Assembly: GCA_002698985.1 (NCBI GenBank)
Contig: PAAY01000054.1
Coordinates: forward strand, 1 to 45,429
DNA: 45,429 bases
Origin: Saprospirales bacterium
Lineage (GTDB): Bacteria; Bacteroidota; Bacteroidia; Chitinophagales; Saprospiraceae
Direction of reading: 5' to 3'
Below the pieces are notes generated by a model. It was given only the letters and a program-made list of their open reading frames with translations, was not told where the DNA came from and made no database searches. Position numbers and translations under genes: made by a program. Positions 23,249-35,800 of this stretch are shown in pieces (position 1 is the stretch's first letter; every line of letters begins with the position of its first letter).

Positions 23249-23767
23249 CTATTCAACCAACGCCTCAAACCACTTCAGTGCCCGCTTGAGCGTGTATTCC
23301 TGGAGCGGTTCCCACCAGCCCAGGCGGATTTCGGTGATCGGCTGGTCCGGGTCGTTTGAATAGGGATGGAAGGTGAACGATGCCCCCTTCTTGGCTTTCA
23401 GAACGATTGACAAATTGCCGCTTTCGGAATCTTTTTCCAGGCTGATGGAGCTTGGATCCAGGTTGCTGAATGGAATGAAGTATTTGCCTCCGCCATAGAT
23501 TTCCATGGTTTCCAGATCGTGGTATTTCTCCGGAATTTCCCAGACCAGTGAGTCGGCTTTGGCGAAGTCGAAAGAATAGGATTTGCCGGTGGGTTTGCCA
23601 TTTCTGTCCTCCGTAATGGTGAGTGGAAGTTGCATCCGCAAAACGTCCCTGAGTTGCCACTGGAGCTCTCTCAGGTATTCCATGGATTTGGCTTGCTTCT
23701 GTTCTTGCTGTGCCTGGCATTGCGCCAGCGAGAGGATCAGGCAGATACCGATGAATAGCATTCGCAT
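23249..23767 (-). CDS. Small exported protein of unknown function
   Basis: This 172-residue protein begins with a clear signal peptide (Met-Arg-Met-Leu-Phe..., hydrophobic to about 15, then LAQCQAQ). The Cys could suggest a lipoprotein, but Gln precedes it, which is not a good lipobox. The mature part has mixed strands and helices, with a conserved-looking GWWEPLQEYTLKRALKWFEAL at the C terminus. I recognise no family. An overlapping 193-residue frame on the same strand lacks a signal peptide and is rejected. It lies downstream of the giant gene but beyond its terminator, so it is probably transcribed separately; a 7/8 -7-like box (AATCTTTG on minus) is just ahead of the ATG. Confidence 0.75.
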   Translation of the reverse strand: MRMLFIGICLILSLAQCQAQQEQKQAKSMEYLRELQWQLRDVLRMQLPLTITEDRNGKPTGKSYSFDFAKADSLVWEIPEKYHDLETMEIYGGGKYFIPFSNLDPSSISLEKDSESGNLSIVLKAKKGASFTFHPYSNDPDQPITEIRLGWWEPLQEYTLKRALKWFEALVE

Positions 23768-23824
23768 GTTTCAAAGATTTTGCGCAAGCGAAGGAACGAA
23801 ATATGTGCCACGAAACAATAAAAC

Positions 23825-23863
23825 CCCAAAAAATAAACCGGACCAACTTACATCGGCCCGGTT
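23825..23863 (-). terminator. Terminator of the giant surface-protein gene
   Basis: On the minus strand AACCGGGCC pairs with GGTCCGGTT (one mismatch), followed by TATTTTTT, 23 nt past the stop of the giant gene. Confidence 0.8.
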
Positions 23864-23885
23864 CATTTCATTCAGGGTATCAGCA

Positions 23886-26800
23886 TCAGGGCAGTCCGTG
23901 GTAAAGCACGTAATTGGCCAGGTGCTGGGCATTTTCAGGATTGGCCAGAATGGCATAGACCAGGATTCTGGAGCGATCGTTACCGGGGCCCTGGTAGATG
24001 CACTTGCCATCCAGGTTGAAGTCTTGAGCCAGGTAGCCGGGCAAAATGAAATTGGCCAGGAACTGAACATTGGATGGGGCGAGCAATACTTTTTGGAACA
24101 GCGCATTCACATCGTTGTCAGGTCCCTGGAAAATCACCTTCGTGTCGCCGTTGAGGTCGCCGGGCCACATCACGGTTTTTCCTTTGTACAGTGATTGCGA
24201 ATGGCTACCAGTCGTCGGCGTGTTCGGGTCGGTAAAGTCGATGCTCGTCACGTCCGGCGTCAGCAAGTAGGGATTGGCGGTCATCACGCCGAGGTGGTTG
24301 CGGTGGCGTACGGCCACGTAGTAGTTTCCACCCCTTACTTTTCGGAACTTCACATAGCTGATGCCATCCAGATCCCGCACGTCGCCGTCGCGCTGGAGCA
24401 GGGCGGCTTTGGTTGCGACGATGGAATCCGGCACATCTGCCGGGCGCAGTTCTATCAGCACCCAGTCAACCGGCGCATCCTGGCCGGTAAAAAAGGCCAG
24501 CCCCGGATCCACCAGTTCCTGATCCGTCAGCGAGGGCGGCGGTGTCTGCCCGGTTGGCACATCGCCGATGTGGTGCAGGAAGGTGAGCTTGGAATAAGGC
24601 TCTATGACCGGCAGCCTGTTCTGGAACCGCAATTCATCGTGCATGAAGCCGGTGGTATCTACTTCCACCAGCGCCCCCAGCAGCATCACCTTGATGTCGA
24701 GCGTCACCCCGACGCAGGCGTCGCTGATGTAGGGATCGCAAGGATCCCGGGGGTCGGATTCACCCGGATCCACCAGACCGTTCAGGTTGGGGTCTTCCTC
24801 CCCGTCGTCCAGCGGGTCACCGTCGGTGTTGGGGTTCAGCGGATCGGTCTCACCGGGGTTGACGATGCCGTTCTGGTTGGCGTCTTCGATGCCGTCCAGG
24901 ATGCCGTCGCCGTCGGTGTCGGGATTGAAGACGTTGGTCTCCGTTCCGGAAGTGACCAGGTTGTGGTCTTTGGCCTCGGTGATGTCCGGCAGGTTGTCAT
25001 TGTCGCTGTCGGTATCCAGGAAGTTGGGGATGCCGTCGCCGTCGTCGTCGATGTCCGGATTGCCGTTGGGCATGGCAAAGCTGCCGTCCGTTGCGGAACC
25101 GAGGTAAGCCGTAGAATCCGCATCCGTGCCGTCTTCCGGCCGGCCGTCATTGATAGCTCCGTCGTCTTCGGTAATGATGAAGCTGGAGCTGCCCGGCAGG
25201 TCGTGCCAGCCATCGCCGTTGGCATCGGTCCAGTTGTCGATTTTGCCGTCGCCATTGGAGTCGTAGCCTCCCAGTCCGGCTTCCATGATGTCTTTCAGCA
25301 AATCGCCGTCACTGTCCAGGTCCACGAAGTTGGGCCGGGCATCGCCATCGGCATTGGCACCGATGTAGGCAGAGCCATCGCCGTTTATGTCGTTGGGTCT
25401 TCCATCTAATGGTGGCAAGTCTCCTTCTGTGACGATGAGCGGGTAATTGTTGTAATCGTCGTGAATGCCGTCGCCGTTGGCATCGGTCCACTCACCCGGG
25501 TTATCTATTTTGCCGTCGCCATCGGTGTCCACCCCACCCGATTCGATGAGGTCGGCGATGCCGTCGTTGTCGCTGTCGGTATCGAAGAAGTTGGGCACCG
25601 CATCACCGTCGTAGTCCGGTTTGTCCGAAGGCTTGCCACCGCTGTATTCCGAACCATCGTATTTGACGATTGGATTGGTATTGTCCTCAGCCCCTGGGAG
25701 TAGGTCGTCGTCGGAATCGTAGATGTTCACGAAACCATCTCCGTCGGAATCCGGCATGGAGGCAGGGTTGCCCGGAACGGGATAGTCAATCAAACCGTCG
25801 CCATTGGTATCGATGCCACCGGCTTCGATGATGTCGGGCAGTCCATCGTTGTCGCTGTCCAGGTCACGGTAATTGGGGATGCCATCCTGATCCCGGTCGT
25901 TGATGAAGGAGCCGGGATCGTGGGCAGCAGATGCCTGTTCGGAAGGATCGCCGTCGTTGCCGTCGTAACCGTAGGCCATACCGTCGCCATCGTGGTCCCA
26001 GCCCGGCGTTCCGACGATGTCAATCACTCCGTCCCCGTCTTTGTCGGTGTAACCGGCTTCTATCAGGTCCGGAATACCGTCGTTGTCGGAATCACGATCC
26101 TGGTAATCGGGCACGCCGTCGCCATCCGTATCGCCAGTGCCTTCCACCAGATCCGGAATGCCGTCGTTGTCGTCGTCGTGGTCGAAGTAATCCACCACCC
26201 CATCGTTGTCGAAGTCATCGGTGGGTGCCACGAAGATGTTCTGCACTTTGGTGGTGGTATTGCCACAGAGGTCGGTCAGGGTCCATGTTCTGACGATGAA
26301 GCCCTGGCAGTTTACGAAGGCTGACAGGTCGTCGGAATAAGTGGCTTCAAGACCACTGGCGCAGTTGTCCGTTTCGTCGGTTACATCGCCCATGAGTGTC
26401 AGGTCGGCAATGTTTGCGTCGCAAAGGATGGTCTTGTCGGCCGGCACGGTGAACTGTGGCGGCGTAGTATCTCGCAGGATGAAAGTCCGTGTCAGGTTGG
26501 TGGTATTGCCGCAATCATCCACGATGGAATAGGTGCGGGTATAAATCGTGTCGCTGGCGCAATTGAAATCCGGAGCGTCATCCACGATGACCAGTTCCAC
26601 GGTCTGGTCGCAGTTGTCCACGGCCACAATTTCGTAGCCCTGGCTCAGCGCCGGTGGCACGGCGTCGCACTCCAGCGTCTGATCGAAAGGCAGGCTGCCT
26701 TCCACCACCAGCCAGTTCACCTGCTCGGCCGGGTGGGCGCCGTCCTGGTATTCCCATTCCTCCAGCCAGATGTCGAAGCTGTTGGCGGTGACGTTGCTGA

Positions 26801-29800
26801 CCCGCACGTTGACGGGTTCGCCGTTGTTTTCGCTGATGCCGCCGCTGATCACCACGGGGTTGTGGTAAGTGTGCTGCAGGGTAACGGTGACTTTTCCAGT
26901 GCCCAGACTCAGGCTGCCGGATTCGCCAATCACCTCACCGGTGTTGTTGACGAAATTACCGGCCTGTGCCAGGGCCAGGTATGACAGCACCTCCTCGTCG
27001 TGGGTATTTTCCACATCGTAAGAGAGCTCTTCCTGCAGGAAGATGTCCGCATCCGTGCCGGTCAGGTTGCTGTAGCGCACCGTGATCGGGTCCGGTTCAT
27101 TGCTGGTGGAGACAGCAGCGATGAACAGCGGTTGCGAAGCGAAGGGAACAGTGAATGACTGGTTGGAGACAATGCTCGTCAGCAACCAACTGCTGGCTTC
27201 GAAGCCCTCTGCCCCGTTCAGCGCTCCCGGTTCGATGGCCACCCAGGCCACCGATTCCACGCCGTGCAAACCGTCCTGCCCCTCCTCCTCTGCAATGCGC
27301 ATCTGGAACTGGGTAGTCGAAACGTTTCGGACCTTGACATTGGCGGCAATGGTGTCGTTGGCGCTCACCAGTTGGGTGAGCAGTATGGGCTGTACGCTGA
27401 ACTGGATGGGCATCTTCACCGTCTTCCAGAGCTGCGAGACGTTTTCCATTACCCCTGCCACCATCTTTTTGCCATTGGGCAGGGTGTAGATCCGAAACAG
27501 GTCCGGCGCCGTGTTGTCCTGGATGGTGATGACCTGTTGGTCGGTCGCAGCGTTGCTGCAATAGTCACTCGAACTCCATACCCTCAGCATGGTATATGAA
27601 TGCAAGGAACAAGAATCCAGCCCCTGGGTAGAGATTTCCTCAAGCCCCAGCGATACGGTCTGGCAGTTTTCGAAGACCTCCACGGCCTCTGCCAGCGGGG
27701 TCTGGTCGTCGCAACTGATGGTGATGTCCGCCGGCACGTTCTGGATGACCGGCAGCTCGTTGTCCGAAAGATCGATGACCACCTGGGCCGTGTCGCAGCA
27801 GCCGGTCTGTTCATTGCAAACCACATAGGTAAACTCATCGGTTCCGCAATAGGTGGTGTTTGGCTGATAGATGAACTCTCCGTCCGGCTCGAAGTCCAGC
27901 GTACCGTTCACCGGCGGCACCAGCAGGCTGAACACCGGATCCACCAGGTTCAGGTCGTTGGCACCGACGTTGGCGGTGTACGGGAAGCCCGGGCAGGCCG
28001 CATCGTAGAAGTCATCCTGCAGGTCAGGCTTCTGGATGAGGCGCATCTGCACCGTGTTGGAGTACAGCCAGTTGCTGCACGGCGCCCGCCGCACTTTCCG
28101 GCGGTATTCTGTCATCGTCGCAATGGCCGGCGGGTCGTAAGTCTCCGAAGTGGCTCCGGCAATTTCCGACCAGGCAGACCAGACGCCCATGTTGTCTTTT
28201 TCCCGTTTTTCCCACTGCCAGGTGATCGTGCCTCCTACCCCGCCAGACGGGCTGCTGCCGGATACCAGCGGCGCCGGATCGTAAACGGAGCAAAGCTCCT
28301 GATCGGCCAGAATGGTTCCGCCGGAAGTGAAGTTTGAGACGATGTAAATGGTCGTGTCCAGGAAGCCCGTGCAGGCTCCCTCGGTAATGGTCAGCGCAAT
28401 GGTGGCCGGGCCGCCGTTGGCAAAGGTCACGTCATGCGGACCGGCACCGGTGGCCGAGTTGGGCGTGGCCCCGTTGCCGAAGGTCCAGGAAAAGCTGGGC
28501 GAGCCGCTGCCCGGCGTGGCCTGGAAGGTCACCACCGTACCCGTGCAGGTTTCCGAAGTGGAAACACTCAAGGTGGCCGATGGCGGCGGATCGGAAAGCG
28601 GGAAGGCTCCCAGGTTTTCCGAACAAAGGGCACCGCTGTAGCGCACAGCCACTTCGTAAATGCCGGCACCCAATCCTGTAAAGGTACTGTCGGTTTGCCA
28701 GGTCAGGCCACCGTCGATGCTGTAATCAGCCGTGCCACCGGGTGGCAAATCGGCGTGGATGACGAGCTGGCCGTCGGTCGCTCCGCAAACGGAAGGATCG
28801 GTTTGGTCCACACCCACGAGAGTAATCTCTGGCCGGATGGTCAGCTGCACCGTATCGCTGCTGCCACAGCCGAGTTTGGTTACATTCAGGATGACGGACT
28901 GGCCGTTGTTGAGTACGTTGTCAGGCACGTCATAGCTCACGCTGTGCGGGCCGGCACCCACTGCCGTCAAAGGTGTGGCGTAGGTGTCAAAGCTCCAGGT
29001 GTAGGCCACTCCCGCTCCTGCATCGGCAGCTTCAAAGCTGTAGGCTTCGCCTTCGCAAAGGGTGCCGGAAGGATAGGTCTGTATGCTTGCCGCCGGAATG
29101 GTCTTCACTGTTTTCGTCACAACGTTGGAATTAACCCAGCTTGCACAGGGGCTGCGCCGGGCTTTCCGCCGGTATTGGGTGGTCTGGATGATGAACACCG
29201 GATCGTGGGTCAGCCCGGTGGCCCCAGGGATGTCCGTCCAGGTGAGCCCGCCGTCGGTACTCAGTTCCCACTGGTATTGCGGCCAGCCCTCAAGGCCTCC
29301 GCTGGCCGCACTCACGGAGCTGATCAGTCCCGGGTCGTAAGGGCCGCAAACCGACTCGTCACCGGCGACGCTGCCGGCATCGGTGAAGTTGACCACCACC
29401 ATTTTCGTCACGGTGTTGGACCACAGCCAGGGCAGGCAAGGCGACTTGCGGGCGCCCCTGCGGTACATGGTCGTCTGGTTGATGACGCCGGGGTCGTAGG
29501 TATCGCTGTTGGAGTTCAGGATGTTCGTCCAGGTGGCACCGCCGTCGGTGCTCTTCTGCCAGACGTATTCCTCCGTTCCGACGCCTACCCCACCCGAGGG
29601 CTCCAGCGCACTGGCTATGATGCCGGGGTCGTAAATGCCGCAGTTCTCCTCATTGCCGACGATGATGCCGGCATCGGTGTAATTGGTAACCACCTCTTTG
29701 ATGACGGCCATGGAGTTGGTGAAAGCTGAACACCTTGAACGCCGCACGCAACGGCGGTAGTGAGTGGTCTGGGTGATGGCGGGCGGATCGTAGGTGGCTT

Positions 29801-32800
29801 GCTCGGCTCCCGGGATGATGTTCCAGGTGATGCCACCGTTGGTACTCTGCTCCCAGCGGTACTCCAGTGTGCCACCCCCGCCTGAGGGCGGAGCCGATTC
29901 ACTGATGAGACCTGGATCGTAGCCGTTGCAGCCAATCTCATTGCCGGTGATGGCACCGGCCGAAGTGATGTTCTTACAAACGGAAACCCGGTAGTCTTCC
30001 ACCTCGCCGTTCACGGCAACCCCTCTGAATGCAAAAGTGGGCGCCATGGGCTGGTCGGGCAGCAGGCGGAAGCGGAAGTAGTAATCCTCCCCGCCCTCCA
30101 GACTGGTTCCGAAAGGTATGTCGAAATTGAGTGTGAATGTGCCGGAAGACACGGCCTGGTTGGCCACCAGTTCTCCGGCGTCGCCAAAATCGCCGTCGTT
30201 GTTGAAATCGGCAAAGCCAACCAGCCAGCCGCTGCCCGTGACGGTGATGTTGGCAGAGCCGCCATTGCCGGAGGCGACGGAACCCACCGTCCAGGTGGCC
30301 GGATCGGAAAAGACCACGCCATCCTCATCGGCACCCGCACTGTCGTCACCAAGCGCATCGGCCTGAAGTACCGGAACATTCTCTGCATCCACGCCTGCAC
30401 CGAGGTACAGGGTCTGTGGTGTCGGAATGCGGTGTACCGGCCCGCTCGCCGAGCCTGCAATCTGCGTAGGATAGGGTGCCGGCAGGTCGCCCAGGTCGAA
30501 GGGTTCGCTAAAGCTGAAGCCGAAATCAACGTCGGTCACTTGCGCAGCGACACTGAGCTTCTGGTAAGCATTGCTGGCCGCCTCTCCCACCTCGAAGGCC
30601 GGGGTGTCACCCAATGAGGTCGTCATGGACGTGAGCGACAAGGGTGGCCCCGATTTGCCGACGGAAACCGTGAAAGTGTCAGGCGGCAGCGAAAGGAATT
30701 CGTAATAGCCGTTGCTGACGGGCGTCACCTGCCCGAAGAAGGTACCGTGCTGGTCGTAGAGGTAAACAGACACTCCTTCGGGGAAACTCTCGCCGCCGGT
30801 GTTGCAACGGCCGTCTTCATCGAGGTCGAAACAGATGGTTCCGGAAATGGAGTGGGTGTAGTTTGGCCGCAGGCCGAAGTCCACATCCAGGTCGCAATCG
30901 TTGCCGGCGGGGCACCATGCGTTGCCGTTGCTGGTGGTGCTGCCCTGGAATATGACCACATCCATGCTGAAGTCGTTGCTTCCGTCCGGCTCATAGGTGG
31001 ATACGTGGTTGGCAGGGGCCAGCAGTTTTACCTGCCAGGTGCCGTCGGGCAAATTGCCGAAGGTGTAAAAGCCGTCGGCATCGGTGTAAGTGGTGTCGTG
31101 GTAGGTATTGGGGCCGTAGTTCTGCCCACCGATGGTAACCCCAGTGAGGTTGGTCAGAGCCACACTCATGTTGGGATAGCCATTCTCCGTGGGGTCTTTG
31201 GTACCATTGCCATTGACATCCAGCCAGACGAGGTCGCCGATGACGCCCAGCGGCCGGTAACCGAAATTCACCCCGGCGTACATGGCCCCCATGCCGAGCC
31301 AGAAATCCTCCGCCCGGTTGTCACAACCGGCGTTCAATATGTCGTAGTTCGGGTCGTTGGGGTCCAGCGGAGAATAGCATGGAATGCCGTCGGTGCTGGG
31401 ATCGGCTGTCAGTACCATTCCCGAAGGCAAGGTACTGGTGACCACGGCCACGTCGTAATAGCCGGGACGCAGCCCCGTAAAGCGGAACATGCCGATGGGA
31501 TCGGTTCCGGTGCCGTCGGCAACGGTGACCGTATCGATGGCATTGGCCAGGGTGCAGGGTTGGTTGCTCTGCTCGCACAGGCAAACCTGTACGCCTGCAA
31601 TGCCGGTCTCGTTGAGGTCCATGGTGCCGTTGGCATTGTCATCCCGGAAAATGTAGCTCTCTACTGTGCCGGCCATTGTGAAGCCAAAAGCAATGGAAGA
31701 GAGCGGACAAGAGCCACAGCTCACGCCGTTGACGGCGGTCAGTTTGCCGTTGTCCAGGGTGGCCAGCACTTCCGTTGAGGTGGAGGGGATGGCCCGCTCA
31801 CCGAATCCGTCCAGCGGCAGGTCTTCGTCGTATTGGTTCACCCGGATGCGGTAGGTGCCATCGGGCAGGCCGCTGAAGGTGAAAGTGCCGAGGCCGCCGG
31901 AGACGCCGTTAAAAATGAGGACATAGGCGGTGTCGAGGTTGAGGTTGGCCTCTATCTGCACCTCGATGCCGGCCAATGGCGGTTCGCCCGCTCCGGGGTA
32001 GCCGTTGGCATTTTCGTCGAAAAAGACATAGCCCCGCACGGTTCCTTCCCCGGTCACCTTGTACCCAAAATCAAAACCCGGGTAATTGCTGCTGCCGTCT
32101 ATGGAGGCTGCCGTGGCTCTGCCGTCGCAAATGACGCAGATGGCAAACTCGTCGGGGTCTTCGGTCTGTGCCGGGAAGATGGGCAGGGAGCCCTCATCCA
32201 CCACGATGACGTAGTTGCCTGCACGCACACCCGAAAACTGGTATAGGCCGCTGCTGTCGGTCTGGATCATTTCGTTCAGGGGCTCACCCCGCTGCACGAT
32301 GCCGTCGGCATTGAGGTCGGAGTAGAGGCGCACATAGACATTGGGGATTCCCTCATCACCGGCGTTGGGGAAGGCATTGCCGAGCCAGTCGTAATAAACC
32401 AGGCCGCTGATGGTGGCATTGCCCGCAGGGTGAAGGGCAAAATTGTTGTTGTTGCTCTGCTCACCGGGGCCCACGATGAGGCTGATGTTGTTGTCGTTGC
32501 TGCCATCGCTCTCTGATGGGATGGTCCAGGTTAGCCCTCCGGGCAATGAACCCATATCAACGGAAATGTTGCATTGCTGGCCGGGTGGCACACCAGTGAA
32601 CTCGTACTGTCCATCCGGTCCGGTAACTGCCGTCGGGCAATCCACACCCGGTGTGCAAGTGCCGTCCTGGCAAATGACGGTGACGCCTGGCAGGGGCACT
32701 TCGCCCTCGTCCCAGACGCCGTCGCCGTCCAGGTCTTCCCAGATGAAACCGGAAATGATTTCGTCCACGGTGTAGCCGAAGTTGATCTCGTAGTGGTCGT

Positions 32801-35800
32801 TGCCAATGCCGACGATGGCGAGGTTTTTCATTTTATCATTGTCAGATTTCCATTCGCTGTCGCAAGTGGAGCACTGACCGTTGGTCTGGTCAGGGTCCGC
32901 AGTCTGACCGTTCAAGCCAGGAACGGTGGAGGTGAGCACTTTTGCATAGTAGTAGCCATCGGGCAATCCTCTCAGCTCATAGGCTCCGTTGGCATCGGTG
33001 GTGTCGGTGGCCATGAGGTCCCAGGTACCGCCATTCTGGTTGTGGGTGCAGGGTTTGTTGCTGTTGCCGGGGCTTGTGATGAGGTCGCCGTTTGATTTTT
33101 TACATCCGTAAATTTCGACGACAACTCCCTCCAGGAAGTAGTCCGTGTTGCTTTCATAACCGTATTCGCCTTGCCAGCCGTCGCCGTCCTTGTCGGCAAA
33201 AACGTAGCCCCTGACAGCGCCTTTGTTCAGGATCTCCACGCATTCAGGGTCTTCGTCAACATTGACGAGAAGCCCGTCGCCGTTGAGGGCCTGGTCGCTG
33301 CGGGCGGTGGTGGTGGTGCCGTCCACACAGATCTGCTCCTGCAAAGGCACGCACTGGCAATCGCTGAAGTTGTTGAGGATGGAGCTCTCCGGCTCGTTGG
33401 GTGGCATGTTCGGTATATCGCCAAAGAGGGCACCTCTCCGGCTGAAGATGTTGGCCGTCCAGGTTCCAGCCAATTGCTGAATCTGGTGCGCATCGTCCAC
33501 CCAGATGGTGTTGTTGCAGCCGTCCAGGTAACCGCTGTTCTGGAAGTCCCCGTTCATCGTTTTGATATCCGTTCCGCAAAGCAGCAAGGTGCCCGTCGGG
33601 TCGTTGATGACGCCTGTAGAAGCGACGATCTCGCTGTTGTACACCTCCATGTTGCGGGCACAACGGAAAACCCCCGTTTCGCCGGCATCCAGGATTCCGG
33701 TTATGTGGTGGTTTTCGCCCATATCGCCGATTTCCGCACAGACATTGATGAGGATGTTCTCCCCGTTGTTTCCGCTTTCCAGGCGGAAATCACCGGTCAC
33801 GTTCATGCAGACGTTGTTGAGGTAGAGCTGGCCCTGGTTGTTGGTGAAATTGGAGAGGGTGGCGACACCCGTTGGGTTGAAAAAGCCGTTGGCAGCCTCA
33901 TCGCCGCACTCGATGGTGCAGTCGTGGAAACACAGCAGGGTATTTCCGGTCATGGTGATGTTGCCTTTGGTGCGCAGAATGGCATCGCTGAAAATGGCGC
34001 AGCCGCCCTCCTCGATGAGGAAATCACCATCGAGCACTACCAGTTCCGGGCCATCCACCACCAGCAGGGAGTTGTAGTTGAGTACCCGGAGGTTGCCCGA
34101 AGGAAGAGTGACCTTTCCGGAACCCCGTATCCGTACGAATTTATTGACATAGGTGGGGTCCACATCGGGCAGGATATCTGCCCAATTGACATCGCCGTTG
34201 ATGGTGACATCCCGGTAATAACCGTTGTTGGGAATGCCGCAGTAGTTGTAGGCATTGGGCACAGAGTTGCACTGCGGGGCGGTGGTGTTGCAAGTGGCAG
34301 TGGTTGCCTTCACCGTCTGAAAATCAATGGTCAGGCTTTTGGTTTGTGCCGGGTAAAGCGGCCCCAGGTCGTTGAAATAGAGCTTGTTGGCCACCACGCT
34401 GTCGGGCAGTTGCGAAGCAGAGACAAATTTGAGTTTTGAATTGTCGAATTCGTATTCCAGGGGCAGTCGTTCGATCACCTTGCCACGGCTGGCAGGTTCA
34501 CCTTCCGTTCCGTTGGGGTCGGGGCAGCAAACGGTGGTCACCCGCACACCCACAGCATCGATGTAAACGTGGGCTCCGTCACTGCCTCCCACTTTGATAC
34601 CCTCGATGGTCAGTTTCCATTCCGGATCAAAAAAGCTCCAGTCCCAGTTTTGGTACTGGGTGATATCCACTACGATGAACCCGAGGTAAGGCACCCCGAC
34701 GTAGTCGTTCAGGCTTGGGGAAGTGCTCTTGCCCCAGGCCGGATCCGGAAAAACCACCGTCTGGCCGTTTTCGAGTTGGATACTGGCCTGCAAGCGGTCG
34801 TTGTTAACGGGGTAATCGGTGCAAAGCGAGAAGAGGATCTCCACCTTCTCGATGGTTCCGTTTTGCGGACCAAAATCAAAGTTTTTGAGGACGGCCTTTT
34901 TGTCCCAGGAACCGGTGTGGTAACCCAGTTGGTCATCGGGTGGGCCGGTCATGTTCTGGGTGTTCACATTGTAAGTGGTGGAAGGATCCACCGCCCCTGC
35001 CCAGGCGATAACGGTGCTGGAGTTGTCGCTGTCTTCGGCCTGACTCCGGTTCTTCAGGTCCACGGTGAAGCTGACCTGCTCGTTTTCGAAGACAGAAGCC
35101 GGGCCTTGCAGGGTATTGGTAAGTTCCAGCAATGGTGCAAAGCCGAAATCAGCGTTGAGCGTTCCGCCGCCATTGCTGGTGAAAGGAACAGTGAGCGGTG
35201 TGGTATTGGTCCAACGCTCCGGCAGGTCCGGATCTTCGGTGTCAACAGTAATAATGTATTTCCCGTCGGGTAAATTGGCGAAACTGAACTCCCCGTTCGC
35301 ATCCGTCAGGACGGTATCGGCCAGCACGTCGGCCTCGCTGATGACGGAGTTGGAATCAACATCCAGGAAGATTTCCACCTTTACCCCGGGTATGCCCTCC
35401 TCGCTGCCATTCTGAATGCCGTCGGCAAAAACGCCGGTTGGAATGACCACGGCATCCAGCTCGAAATCATCACCGGAGCCGGTCAGTTCTTCGAGGATGA
35501 TGAAGCGGGTGTCGGTATTGGCCACCACATTGGTGGTGACGAAATCGGTTTTTGATGTGGTACTGGGGCGGAATGGGTTCTCGATGTGATTGCCACAGGT
35601 CACTCCCTCGTAAATTCTGATCTCTGCTGAGCCATTGTCGGAATAGCTCGGCTTCCTTCGCCAAACGAGTTGGTACACCTGCCCGGCCGGGATGGTCTGA
35701 CCCAGATCGAGGATGATGTAATCATAGGAATCGTATAGCTGGACATATTGCCCGTCAGGTGCGCCCAAGGCCCGCCAGGTGTTGCTAACACCATACGAGC

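Noticed and set aside
23265-23846. 193-residue frame overlapping the small exported protein
   Set aside because: It is in another frame of the same strand, has no signal peptide and odd composition, while the 172-residue frame has a proper signal peptide.
24720-26215. Possible CRISPR or tandem DNA repeat because of the strongly periodic sequence
   Set aside because: The periodicity is coding: it translates into thrombospondin type-3 calcium-binding repeats with D-x-D-x-D-G patterns, without constant repeats and unique spacers.
24195-34439. Several long plus-strand frames (for example 24195-25409, 28434-29729, 30747-31778, 33171-34439) opposite the giant gene
   Set aside because: They are antisense shadows of a repetitive, Asp/Gly-rich coding sequence whose codon use leaves few stops on the other strand; their translations show no domain and the minus-strand gene is intact and domain-rich.
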